From CAVQGZ01 sp963712175 (lineage in GTDB: Bacteria; Actinomycetota; Actinomycetes; Jiangellales; Jiangellaceae), in the NCBI GenBank assembly GCA_963712175.1, contig CAVQGZ010000004.1, positions 186,001 to 250,000 of the forward strand: a stretch of 64,000 nt of DNA, in the 5' to 3' direction. A program made the position numbers and the translations under genes. Under the pieces are notes generated by a model. That model searched no databases, was not told the DNA's origin, and saw nothing but the letters and a program-made list of their open reading frames with translations. This document shows positions 35,254-45,192 of this stretch, piece after piece (positions within the stretch are counted from its first letter, which is position 1; each line of letters starts with the position of its first letter).

Positions 35254-36351
35254 GTGGCTGAGGACCTGACTCGATCGCCCCTGCACGAGCGCCACGTCGC
35301 TCTCGGCGCCCGCTTCGCTCCGTTCGCCGGCTGGGAGATGCCGCTGCAGTACAGCGGTGTCATCGAGGAACACGCTGCCGTTCGCGAGCGGGCCGGGATC
35401 TTCGACGTCAGCCACCTCGGAACGCTCGACGTCGAGGGTTCCGGAGCAGCCACCCTGGTCAACCAGGTGCTCACCAACGACCTCGGACGCATCGGCCCGG
35501 GCAAGGCCCAGTACACCCTGTGCTGCAACGGCTCCGGCGGGGTCGTCGACGACCTCATCGTGTACCTGGACAGTCCCAGCCGCCTGCGGCTGGTCCCCAA
35601 CGCGGCCAACTCCGCCGAGGTGGCGGAGCGCCTGCGCGCCGCCGCGCCGGGGCCGGTCACCGTGACCGACCGGCATCGCGACGTCGCCGTTCTCGCCGTG
35701 CAGGGTCCGGCCAGCCGTGACGTCTTGGCCAGCGTCGGTCTGCCGACGTCGATGGACTACATGGCCTTCCAGCACACCTCTCGGGCGGGAGTCGACGTCA
35801 CCGTGTGCCGCACCGGCTACACCGGCGAGCACGGGTACGAGCTGCTGGTGCCTGCCCAGCACGCCGTCGGGCTCTGGGACGCCATGCTCGACGCAGGGGA
35901 CGAGCGGGGGCTCCAGCCGTGCGGTCTCGCCGCCCGCGACACGCTGCGCACCGAGATGGGCTACCCGCTGCACGGTCAGGACCTGTCCGCCGACATCACC
36001 CCGGTGCAGGCCCGGCTTCGATGGGCGGTCGGCTGGGACAAGCCGGACTTCGTCGGCAAGGCGGCCTTGGTCGCCGAGCGCACGGCAGGGCCGAAGCGGG
36101 TGCTGCGCGGGCTGGTGGCCCAGGACCGGTCGATCCCGCGACCTGGCATGACGGTGCGCGACGGCGATGGAGCACCGGTCGGAACCGTGACCAGCGGAAC
36201 GTTCTCGCCCAGCCTCAGGCTCGGCATCGCTTTGGCACTGCTCGACGCCACGGTCGCCGATGGCGCCCACCTCAGCGTCGATGTCCGCGGACGCAGCGGC
36301 AGCTTCGTCGTCACGAAGCCACCGTTCGTCGACACCTCTCCGGTGGGCTGA
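35254..36351 (+). CDS. gcvT: Glycine cleavage system T protein (aminomethyltransferase)
   Basis: Transfers the aminomethyl carbon from lipoyl-GcvH to THF, giving 5,10-methylene-THF and ammonia. It has 365 residues. Motifs: PLHERHVALGARFAPFAGWEMPLQYSGVIEEHAAVRERAGIFDVSHLG, the folate-binding QYTLCCNGSGGVVDDLIVY, TGYTGEHGYELLVP, and GLAARDTLRTEMGYPLHG with the catalytic Asp region. GTG 35254 follows a -10 hexamer at 8 nt, suggesting leaderless translation. gcvH and gcvP are outside the window. Confidence 0.96.
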   Translation: MAEDLTRSPLHERHVALGARFAPFAGWEMPLQYSGVIEEHAAVRERAGIFDVSHLGTLDVEGSGAATLVNQVLTNDLGRIGPGKAQYTLCCNGSGGVVDDLIVYLDSPSRLRLVPNAANSAEVAERLRAAAPGPVTVTDRHRDVAVLAVQGPASRDVLASVGLPTSMDYMAFQHTSRAGVDVTVCRTGYTGEHGYELLVPAQHAVGLWDAMLDAGDERGLQPCGLAARDTLRTEMGYPLHGQDLSADITPVQARLRWAVGWDKPDFVGKAALVAERTAGPKRVLRGLVAQDRSIPRPGMTVRDGDGAPVGTVTSGTFSPSLRLGIALALLDATVADGAHLSVDVRGRSGSFVVTKPPFVDTSPVG

Positions 36352-36364
36352 CTCGCCGCCTCGA

Positions 36365-36370
36365 TAGTCT
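36365..36370 (+). promoter_or_regulatory. -10 hexamer of the alpha/beta hydrolase gene
   Basis: TAGTCT, 7 nt before GTG 36378. Confidence 0.45.
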
Positions 36371-36377
36371 CCGACGG

Positions 36378-37457
36378 GTGAGCGAGCGGCGTCGACAACC
36401 TCTGGTCGATCGGGTGGAGTACCTCGCCGCCAAGACGGCGGGACGACTGCCGGCTCGGCTTCTTCACTCCCTGGCCGGCGGTAGCCCGATGCAGGTGGAC
36501 GGCTCCGTCCTCGACGACCAGCTGCACCTCGGCCTGCAGTTCTGGAACCGCCGACCCGACCGCCGGCCCACCGCCGTGGCCGACCGCCGGCAGGAGACGC
36601 GCCGCACGGCGGCGATCATGTCCGGCCCTGCGGTCCCGGTGAAGGACGTGCGCTCGCTCACCATCGACGGCGGCGACGGGTCGCTTGCGGCGCGGCACTA
36701 CGTGCCGTTCGGGCACGGGCTGAACAGCCCCGAGCCGCTGCTGGTCTGGTTCCACGGCGGCGGCTTCGTGCTCGGTGACCTCGATACGGCCGACCAGCCT
36801 GCTCGCATGCTCTGCCGGCACGGGGACCTCAACGTGCTCTCGGTCGACTACCGGCTCGCTCCGGAGAACCCGTTCCCGGCTGCGGTGGAGGACGCGGTGG
36901 CCGCGCTCGACTGGGCCATGGCCCACGTCGGCGAGCTGGGTGCCGACCCGACCCGGGTCGCCGTCGGAGGCGACAGCGCCGGCGGCAACCTTGCTGCCGT
37001 CGCAGCGCTGCAGCGACGCGGCCCTGGCGGACCGGCCGCCCAGCTGCTCGTCTACCCAGCGACGGACATGGTGACCCGCTACCCGTCGATCGATCGGTTC
37101 GCCGACGGGTACTTCTTGACCGAAGCAGACACTGATTGGTTCATGGATCACTATGCGGGTGACGCCGACCGGTCCGACCCCCGGATGTCCCCGCTGCTCG
37201 CCGACGACCTGCGCGGGATCGCTCCGGCCATGGTGGTCACGGCGGCCTTCGACGTGCTGCGTGACAACGGTGAGGCCTACGCCCACGAGATGCGCGAGTC
37301 CGGGGTCCCAGTGGTGCTGCGACGGGTGCCGCGCCTGATCCATGGCTTCTTCAACACGGTGGGCATCAACCGGGCTGCCTACGAGGCGACGGTGGGCGTG
37401 GCCACCGGGTTCCGGACGATGCTGGAGCTGTCCGAGCCGCTCAGCCAGAGTCGCTGA
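36378..37457 (+). CDS. Alpha/beta hydrolase, hormone-sensitive lipase-like (Abhydrolase_3)
   Basis: Codes for 359 residues. The HSL-family oxyanion motif VWFHGGGFVLGD is near residue 125 and the nucleophile elbow VAVGGDSAGGNLAA near 195. FDVLRDNGEAYAHEM gives the catalytic Asp and RLIHGFFN the His. The N-terminal 90 residues are a cap. No signal peptide, so a cytoplasmic esterase acting on short acyl esters is likely; substrate unknown. GTG 36378 follows a TAGTCT hexamer. Its last 17 bp overlap the 3' end of convergent cobT. Confidence 0.9.
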   Translation: MSERRRQPLVDRVEYLAAKTAGRLPARLLHSLAGGSPMQVDGSVLDDQLHLGLQFWNRRPDRRPTAVADRRQETRRTAAIMSGPAVPVKDVRSLTIDGGDGSLAARHYVPFGHGLNSPEPLLVWFHGGGFVLGDLDTADQPARMLCRHGDLNVLSVDYRLAPENPFPAAVEDAVAALDWAMAHVGELGADPTRVAVGGDSAGGNLAAVAALQRRGPGGPAAQLLVYPATDMVTRYPSIDRFADGYFLTEADTDWFMDHYAGDADRSDPRMSPLLADDLRGIAPAMVVTAAFDVLRDNGEAYAHEMRESGVPVVLRRVPRLIHGFFNTVGINRAAYEATVGVATGFRTMLELSEPLSQSR

Positions 37458-38532
37458 CCTCGCCGAGCACGTCGTCGAGGAGCGCCATCTCGACGAGCAG
37501 CGCTGCCGCCGCCTTCACCCGCGGGACCGCCAGCAGCGCCCCGGTGCCCTCACCGAGGCGCATCTGCGCCTCCAGGACGGGCTCGAGGCCCAGCCGTTCC
37601 AGCGCCTTCGCCTGCGCTGGTTCGGTCGAGCGATGTCCGGCGACGTACCAGCGGGGCGCCCGGAAGGACATCCGCTGGGCGATGAGCGCGGCGGTGCAGC
37701 TGACCAGGCCGTCCAGCACGACCGGGGTGCGGCGCAGGGCCGCCTGGGTCAGGAAGCCCGCCATCGCCGCGATGTCGGGCCCCCCGACGGCTGCCAGCAG
37801 CTCGATCGGGTCACCCAGGCGTGAGCGTCCGCGGTGCATCGCGTCCCTGATGGCAGCGGCCTTGCGCATCCACCCCTGGTCGTCGATGCCCGTCCCTCGA
37901 CCCATGACCTCGACGACCTCGCTGCGGGTCAGCAGCCCCACCAGCGCGGCCGCCGGTGTCGTGTTGCCGATCCCCATGTCGCCCACGACGAGCAGGTCCG
38001 CACCCGTGTCGACAGCCTGGTCGGCCAGAGCGCGCCCGGCCGCGAAGGCCGCGACGGCCTCGTCGACGGACATCGCGTCCTCGACGTCGATCGACCCCGT
38101 CCCACGACGAACCTTGTGCTCGACGACTCCCGGCCCGAGCTCGGACAGGTCGGCATCCACCGAGATGTCGTGCACCGACACCGTGGCACCGACTTGGCGG
38201 GCGAGCACGTTCACCGCGGCACCACCGGCGACGATCGTGCGCACCATCGAGGCAGTGACCTCCGGCGGGTAGGCCGAGACACCGGCCGCGGCGACCCCGT
38301 GGTCGCCGGCCACGACGACGACGCGGACGTCCTCGATCTGCCGGGGCGGGCACTGACCCTGCACCGAGCAGAGCCAGGCCCCGAGCGACTCCAGCCTGCC
38401 CAGGGCACCGGCCGGCTTGGCGAGCGAGTCCCACCGGGTGAGGGCGGCGCTGCGGGCCTGGGCGTCCGGGTCAGGCATGGCCGTGCTGATCTCGGCGACG
38501 AGGTCGGCTCCCGGGGTCGTGGCCTCGCTCAT
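37441..38532 (-). CDS. cobT: Nicotinate-nucleotide:dimethylbenzimidazole phosphoribosyltransferase
   Basis: Makes alpha-ribazole phosphate from DMB and nicotinate mononucleotide for the lower ligand of cobalamin. It has 363 residues. Motifs: LGRLESLGAWLCSVQGQCPPRQ, VVVVAGDHGVAAAGVSAYP, VVGDMGIGNTTPAAALV and the C-terminal LEAQMRLGEGTGALLAVP with the catalytic Glu. ATG 38532 overlaps the S-component stop by 4 bp. It is the last gene of a riboswitch-controlled operon, which ties the transporter to corrinoid salvage. Confidence 0.96.
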   Translation of the reverse strand: MSEATTPGADLVAEISTAMPDPDAQARSAALTRWDSLAKPAGALGRLESLGAWLCSVQGQCPPRQIEDVRVVVVAGDHGVAAAGVSAYPPEVTASMVRTIVAGGAAVNVLARQVGATVSVHDISVDADLSELGPGVVEHKVRRGTGSIDVEDAMSVDEAVAAFAAGRALADQAVDTGADLLVVGDMGIGNTTPAAALVGLLTRSEVVEVMGRGTGIDDQGWMRKAAAIRDAMHRGRSRLGDPIELLAAVGGPDIAAMAGFLTQAALRRTPVVLDGLVSCTAALIAQRMSFRAPRWYVAGHRSTEPAQAKALERLGLEPVLEAQMRLGEGTGALLAVPRVKAAAALLVEMALLDDVLGEVSDSG

Positions 38533-39383
38533 GCGCGGCTGCCGTCGTCGAGCACGACCGGCGCGGTGAAGGCTGCTCGGCGGGTCGCGCGGCGCAGTCC
38601 CGTCAGCACGGCTGGGCCCGCCAGCAGGCAGAGGGCGGCGGTCAGCAGCGCACGCGGGATGTCCCAGCCCAGCCCGGTGAGCACGTGGAAGACGACGAAG
38701 CGAGACGCGTTCTCGCCCACCGGGGCTCCCGCCACGTAGGCGAGCTCGGTGCCACCGGACGCCGTGGCGAGGAACGGCCAGAACCACAGGTCCAGCAGAA
38801 GCCCGTAGAACAGCGCAGCAACCGCGCCGTAGCCGGCGAGGAGCCAGCGCTCGGCTCGCGGCGCGACCGCAGGCAGAAGCCCCGCACCGAGCGCGACCCA
38901 GCCCGCGCCGAGCATCTGGAACGGCAGCCAGGGGCCTACCCCGCCGGTGACCAGTGCTCCGGCCACCATCGCCAGGTTCCCGAACACGAACCCGAACGCC
39001 GGCCCGAAGGCCCGCCCGGCCACGACGAGAAGGAAGAAGAGGGGCTCGAGCGGAGACATGCCCGTGCCCAGCACCCGAAGGCCCGGCGCCGATCGCAGCC
39101 AGCACTCCGAGCATCGCCACGGCCTTGGCGTCCAGGCCCCCGTCGGAGACCTCCGCGGCGATGACCAGCAGCAGGAGCGGGACGAGCGCCACGAACAGCC
39201 ACGGGCCCTCGCCGGAGTGCGCCAGACCCGACGCCGGGACGATCACGAAGGGCCAGACGTAGGCCACCACACCGACGGTCGACACCAGCCCGAGCACGAC
39301 GCCGGCCCGAGTGCCCAGCCTGACGGCTCCATGACGGCGAGGCTTCGGGCTCGACGAGCTCGTGGTGGCCGGAGCGGCGGCGG

Positions 39384-39387
<4 letters not shown>
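38529..39387 (-). CDS. ECF transporter S component (probable cobalamin/corrinoid binding), frameshifted
   Basis: A polytopic substrate-binding membrane subunit of about 285 residues after correction. The first frame starts MTAAAPATTSSSSPK with helices GVVLGLVSTVGVVAYVWPF and LFVALVPLLLLVIAAEV. The rest (VLGTGMSPLEPLFFLLVVAGRAFGPAFGFVFGNLAMVAGALVTGG and further helices) is in the next frame. One extra base near 39080-39082 explains the break (length 3n+1). Its location between ecfA and cobT, behind a cobalamin riboswitch, points to a cobalamin or precursor substrate. It corresponds to the CbrT-type genes; the substrate is inferred from context only. Confidence 0.82.
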
Positions 39388-40995
<1,608 letters not shown>

Positions 40996-40999
<4 letters not shown>

Positions 41000-42149
41000 G
41001 CGTAGACCTCCTGGCCGGGGCCCGAGCCGCCCGTGGCGCCGATGGCATCGACACCGGCGGTACCGGCGTCAGGGCGGCGGGGGCAGCGGCGAGGAGAACC
41101 GCGAGCAGCGCACCGACTGGAACGGCAGGCACGACCAGGGGGACGAGCCCCACGGGGTTCATCGCGATCGGGTCGCTGCCGGCTGCCAGGGTGACGCCCA
41201 CGGCGGCGAGCAGGCCCGAGGCGACGGTGAGCCACTCGCCGAACAGCCATGGGTCGGGCCGGTAGCGGGTGCGCTGGGAGCGCCGACCGGCCATCAGGGC
41301 TCCGGCGACGGCGACCGTGACGCCGACGGCCAGCAGCGGCACGCCGGCCATCGGCAGCAGGGCGCCACCCAGCAGGGCGAAGAGCGCGCTGAGCACGCCC
41401 ACCAGCCCGAGCAGCACGAGGGCGGCCGAGGTGCGACGCCACCCGATGGGTACGGCGCCGGCTCGCGCGAACCCGCGTGAGTCCATCGCTGCAGCCAGGT
41501 CGATCGAGCTGGCGAGCCCGCCCTCGAGCACCGGGACAGCCGTGCGAGCCACGCCGCGAAGGCCACGCGGCGGGCGACCCCGAAGCCGTTGGGCCTTGCG
41601 TACCCGGATGGCGTCCTCGACCAGCCGAGGGGCGTAGGTGAGCGCCACCACCAGGGCCACTCCGACCTCGTACAGGGCCCCCGGAACGCTCTTGAGCAGC
41701 CGTCGGGGGTCGGCCAGCGCGTTGGCGGCTCCGACGGCGGCCATCACAGCGAGCAGCTGAAGTCCCTGGTAGAGGGCGAAGACGAGGCTCTCGGCGGTGA
41801 CGGCACCACCGATCCGGATGCCCGCCAGGGCGTCAGGCAGACCGATCTCGGGCAGCGTCAGCAGGGTGGTCGAGCCCGCCACGGGGTCGACGAACAGGGC
41901 GGCGAACAGCAGCCGGACGCCGAGCAGCACCACGCCGAGCCCCAGGAACGCCGCGAACGAGCGTGACCAGACCGATGCCGTGCGTCGGGCAGCCACGACG
42001 AGCGCAGCCACTCCTACGAGCATCAGCAGGACGAACGGGTTCGTGGTGCGGGTCGCCGCCGCCACCAGTGCCAGGGCCCACAGCCACCAGGCAGCCGGGT
42101 GCAGCAGGCGCCGCTCGGACGCCCGCTGCGCTCGGCCCCGGATGCTCAC
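40996..42149 (-). CDS. ecfT: ECF transporter T component (EcfT), C-terminal frameshift suspected
   Basis: The membrane scaffold that couples ATPases to the S component. Helices begin after LHPAAWWLWALALVAAATRTTNPFVLLMLVGVAALVVAA, and the coupling region ALTYAPRLVEDAIRVRKAQRLRGRPPRG has the EcfT Arg-containing motifs A-R-x-R/A-x-R-like. As written the frame runs on to 40956 and into ecfA. The other frame ends GGSGPGQEVYA with its stop overlapping the ecfA GTG (GTGA), and total length 3n+2 fits one missing base near 41055-41090. It overlaps the SCO2322-type gene by 4 bp at its start. Confidence 0.85.
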
Positions 42150-42820
42150 GCGCCGGTGTCGTCCGGCGAGCGTCGACGGGCAACGACCAGGGCAGCGGTT
42201 CCGACGGCCGCGACTGCCCCGACACCCAGCGCGATCGGCGCCCAGGAGATGTCCTGGCTCGAGGCCTCGGTGGATGCGAGCTCCAGCTCGACCGGCTCCT
42301 CCTCACCCGAGGGTGCGGCACCTTCGACCGGGTCACCACACCCCTGTGACGGGTACCCGTCGATGCCGCAGATGAACCCGCCGTCGCCGAGCCGAAGCTC
42401 GGCGGCCGCTGCCAGGACATCGTTGCCGGTGGCGTCCTCGGCCACGACGACGCAGGCGCCACGAGCCGCGGGCGTGGTGTCGCCCTCGGGAGAGTCCTGC
42501 GTCGTCCCGTAGTCCACGACCACTCCCACGCGCTTCGCGCCGTCCTCGGCCGGTGTGTCGGCGCACAAGGCGTCGACGTCAGCGGCGGCGCGTGGAAGGC
42601 GGGTCGACGCCTCGTCGGCGACGGCGAAGCGCCATCCCTCGACCGAGCCGTCGGCAGGGACCGTCTCGCCGGAGCCGGCCTGGGCGAACGTCCAGGCACC
42701 GTCCGGCCACGTGTAGTAGCCCCAGTAGCGGAAGGCCTCGGCGCTGGCGGGAAGGGCCGTAGCGACGGCGACCACCAGGACGGCCAGGACGGCGAGCAGC
42801 CGGGAGATGGAGCGGGCCAT
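42146..42820 (-). CDS. SCO2322 family secreted/membrane-anchored protein of unknown function
   Basis: Codes for 224 residues. A signal peptide (MARSISRLLAVLAVLVVAVATALPASA) leads into an extracellular domain starting FRYWGYYTWPDGAWTFAQAG, the hallmark of the SCO2322 family. It has four Cys (LCADT, GACVVV, ICGID, GCGDP) that could form two disulfides. A C-terminal helix (PIALGVGAVAAVGTAALVVA) and an RRR tail anchor it. As first gene of the riboswitch operon it may capture or hand over a corrinoid to the ECF transporter; this is inferred. AGAGGAA upstream supports ATG 42820. Confidence 0.85.
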   Translation of the reverse strand: MARSISRLLAVLAVLVVAVATALPASAEAFRYWGYYTWPDGAWTFAQAGSGETVPADGSVEGWRFAVADEASTRLPRAAADVDALCADTPAEDGAKRVGVVVDYGTTQDSPEGDTTPAARGACVVVAEDATGNDVLAAAAELRLGDGGFICGIDGYPSQGCGDPVEGAAPSGEEEPVELELASTEASSQDISWAPIALGVGAVAAVGTAALVVARRRSPDDTGA

Positions 42821-42916
42821 GCGGTTCCTCTCGGATCGGCAGGTCCCGCGTGACGGGCGCTCCGACGTCGGCGCCGCGGTGACCCGGGCGGTCCGTCGGA
42901 CCGGCTCCGTCCCGCA

Positions 42917-43054
42917 GACCTCGACGGGACATCGGTGGAGCCTGACGACTCGACCGGTGCTCCGGCTCGCCGCGATGGCCACCAGCCTGGGCTGGTGGGC
43001 GGCCTACGGTTGCGGGTCAGCGTCGGCGTCCGACCGACTTCCCCTGTCGAGGTC
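42917..43054 (-). promoter_or_regulatory. Cobalamin (adenosylcobalamin) riboswitch
   Basis: On the minus strand: GGGGAAGTC (43044-43036), the conserved GCTGACCCGCAACCGTA (43021-43005), and the B12-box core GTCAGGCTC (42946-42938) in the right order and spacing. P1 is a perfect 9-bp helix, 43046-43054 with 42917-42925. It lies about 97 nt before the SCO2322-type start, leaving room for an expression platform. It predicts repression of the ECF-cobT operon by cobalamin. Confidence 0.9.
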
Positions 43055-43112
43055 GTGAGGTGAGCGAAGGTTCCCACGCGAACCTGCGGTGCGTCAAAGG
43101 GCCTTCGGCGGT

Positions 43113-43118
43113 TACGTT
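43113..43118 (+). promoter_or_regulatory. -10 hexamer of the 43125 gene
   Basis: TACGTT, 6 nt before GTG 43125. Confidence 0.45.
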
Positions 43119-43124
43119 GCTCAC

Positions 43125-43349
43125 GTGGCAGCAACGGGGACGTGGCGATGGTCGTACATGAAGGCGGACGGCTCGGATCCGGGTGAGGGCGCCCCGGTGC
43201 CGGGAACGTTCCCCAGCCAGGCGGAGGCCGAGTCATTCATCGGCGAGGCGTGGCGCGAGCTGCTCGACTCAGGGGTCGACCAGGTCAGCCTCTTCGAGGG
43301 TGACCGCAAGGTGTACGGACCCATGAGCCTGCACCCGCCGACCAGCTAG
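43125..43349 (+). CDS. Conserved small hypothetical protein
   Basis: Codes for 74 residues from GTG 43125; the upstream GTG 43089 has no ribosome binding site and would cross the -10. Sequence includes TGTWRWSYMKADGSDPGEG, FPSQAEAESFIGEAWRELLDSGVDQVSLFEGDRKVYGPM. The W-R-W and QAEAESFIG-WREL pattern resembles small actinobacterial proteins of unknown role. No membrane segment. It is divergent from the cobalamin operon and convergent with the aldo/keto reductase gene. Confidence 0.72.
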   Translation: MAATGTWRWSYMKADGSDPGEGAPVPGTFPSQAEAESFIGEAWRELLDSGVDQVSLFEGDRKVYGPMSLHPPTS

Positions 43350-43373
43350 CCGGCGACCGGAGGCCGCGCCGGG

Positions 43374-44387
43374 TCAGACGGGCCGCTTCTGCGGTGCCCG
43401 CGCGGCAGTCAACCCTGGGTCGCGGATGACGGCGTCGCCGAGTGCGCTGTCGATGGCGGCCATGACGTCGTCCTCGAGCGTCACTCCCGCGGCCTTGACG
43501 TTCTCGGCAACCTGCTCCGGGCGCGACGCCCCGATGATCGCGGCGGCGACGTTGTCGTTCTGCAGCACCCACGCCACCGCCAGCTGGGCCATGGTCAGCC
43601 CGACCTTCTCCGCCACCAGACGCAGACCCTGCACCTTCGTGAGCACGTCGTCGGACATCCAGCCCTTGACGAAGGCCGCGCCCCCACCGGCGGTGTCGGT
43701 GGCCCGGGAGCCCTCAGGCGGCTCCTCGCCGGGCTGGTACTTGCCCGTGAGCACGCCCTGGGCGACGGGGGACCACACGATCTGGGAGAGGCCCTCCTTG
43801 CGACTGGTCTTCACGACCTCGTCCTCGATGACCCGCCACAGCATGGAGTACTGCGGCTGGTTGGACACCAGCGGAACCTTGAGCTCGCGCGCGAGCTTCG
43901 CACCCGCGCGGATCTGGTCTGCCGTCCACTCCGAGACGCCGATGTAGAGGGCCTTGCCCTCTCGTACGACGTCGGCGAAGGCCTGCATCGTCTCCTCGAG
44001 CGGGGTCTCGGTGTCGAAGCGGTGGGCTTGGTAGAGGTCGACGTAGTCGGTGCGCAGGCGCGTGAGCGAGGCGTCGATGGACTCGCGGATGTGCTTGCGG
44101 CTCAGACCGACGTCGTTGGGCCCCATCGGGCCGGTCGGCCAGTAGACCTTCGTGAAGATCTCCAGGGACTCGCGACGCTCGCCGGCCAGCGCGTTGCCCA
44201 GCACGGTCTCGGCGTCGCCGTTCATGTACACGTCAGCGGTGTCGAAGGAGGTGATGCCGGCGTCGAGAGCAGCCTGCACGCAGGCCTGGGCGGTGCCGTC
44301 GTCGACCTGGCCACCGTGGGTGATCCAGTTGCCGTAGGTGATCGCGCTGATCTTCAGGCCTGACCGGCCGAGGTATCGGAACTCCAT
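43374..44387 (-). CDS. Aldo/keto reductase (Kv beta-like subfamily)
   Basis: A 337-residue NADPH-dependent reductase with the TIM-barrel catalytic tetrad: FDTADVYMNGDAE (Asp and Tyr), IFTKVYW (Lys), and DLYQAHRFD (His). The end RPEQVAENVKAAGVTLEDDVM is the C-terminal NADPH loop. GPMGPNDVGLSRKHIRESIDASLTRL matches the voltage-gated K+ channel beta-like group. Substrate unknown. ATG 44387 follows TAGGGT (44395-44400) at 7 nt. The ORF continues upstream through DUF3043 in an unrelated frame, which is rejected. Confidence 0.92.
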   Translation of the reverse strand: MEFRYLGRSGLKISAITYGNWITHGGQVDDGTAQACVQAALDAGITSFDTADVYMNGDAETVLGNALAGERRESLEIFTKVYWPTGPMGPNDVGLSRKHIRESIDASLTRLRTDYVDLYQAHRFDTETPLEETMQAFADVVREGKALYIGVSEWTADQIRAGAKLARELKVPLVSNQPQYSMLWRVIEDEVVKTSRKEGLSQIVWSPVAQGVLTGKYQPGEEPPEGSRATDTAGGGAAFVKGWMSDDVLTKVQGLRLVAEKVGLTMAQLAVAWVLQNDNVAAAIIGASRPEQVAENVKAAGVTLEDDVMAAIDSALGDAVIRDPGLTAARAPQKRPV

Positions 44388-44394
44388 GACGGCG

Positions 44395-44400
44395 ACCCTA
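44395..44400 (-). promoter_or_regulatory. -10 hexamer of the aldo/keto reductase gene
   Basis: TAGGGT on the minus strand, 7 nt before ATG 44387. Confidence 0.5.
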
Positions 44401-44440
44401 ACCAGCAGGGCCGACGAACGCGCGGCCCCGGACGAACTTC

Positions 44441-45031
44441 CTAGCCGCGAGGACGCTGCCCCGGCTTGACCGCCGGTTTCGGCAGGCGCAGACGACGCAG
44501 CTGGGTCGCCCGGATGATCCCGTACATGACGTTGCCCCGGCTGGTGTCGTCCGGGAAGCGCTCGGCGATTCCCTTGCGCAGCTTGAAGCCGAGCCAGGTG
44601 AGCTCGGCGAAGACGAGCGCGATGGCAGCCAGCCACAGCAGGGTGACGCTCTGCACCAGAGCCGGTATCGGAAGCAGTGACAGCGCGAGGATGCCGATCA
44701 TGACCGGGAGGAAGAACTCCGTGAGCAACCGGCGCCCGTCCACCATGTCCCGGACGTAGCGACGCACGGGTCCACGGTCGCGGGCAGGGAAGTGGCTCTC
44801 GTCGCCGGCCTGCATCGCCCGGTAGGTCGAGTCCCGCTCGGCCCGGTTGGCCTCGCGCTGACGCTTGCGCGCTTCCCTCTTGTTCAGGGTCGGCTTGACG
44901 CGCTGCTTGCGGGCGGCCTCGGCCTCCTTGCGCGTCGGCGTCGGGCGACCTTTGCCCGACGTGCGGTCGTCGGCCGGCGGCGTGCTCGGCACGGCGGAGT
45001 CGGGCTGGGTGCTGCTGTCTCGGCGGAACAT
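44441..45031 (-). CDS. DUF3043 family membrane protein
   Basis: Codes for 196 residues. A basic, charged N-terminal half (GRPTPTRKEAEAARKQRVKPTLNKREARKRQRE) precedes DESHFPARDRGPVRRYVRDMVDGRRLLTEFFLPVMIG, the DUF3043 signature. Two transmembrane helices follow (about 125-145 and 150-170), then a cytoplasmic tail. Role unknown; it is conserved in actinobacteria. ATG 45031 follows TATCCT (45040-45045) at 8 nt. It is divergent from pspA. Confidence 0.88.
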   Translation of the reverse strand: MFRRDSSTQPDSAVPSTPPADDRTSGKGRPTPTRKEAEAARKQRVKPTLNKREARKRQREANRAERDSTYRAMQAGDESHFPARDRGPVRRYVRDMVDGRRLLTEFFLPVMIGILALSLLPIPALVQSVTLLWLAAIALVFAELTWLGFKLRKGIAERFPDDTSRGNVMYGIIRATQLRRLRLPKPAVKPGQRPRG

Positions 45032-45039
45032 CGCGCCCC

Positions 45040-45045
45040 AGGATA
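45040..45045 (-). promoter_or_regulatory. -10 hexamer of the DUF3043 gene
   Basis: TATCCT on the minus strand, 8 nt before ATG 45031. Confidence 0.45.
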
Positions 45046-45192
45046 CGTCCTGCTTGCCGCTGCACCCCGCGTTCATGGTGACGCCTGTCCCACCCCCGGC
45101 ATAGGCTGGTACCTGTCGTGCGAGGCGAGGGGCCGGGCGTCGTGGTCCGGTCCCGAGCTCAGCCATCGAGTCAGGGAGCGTGGGCAGGCAGC

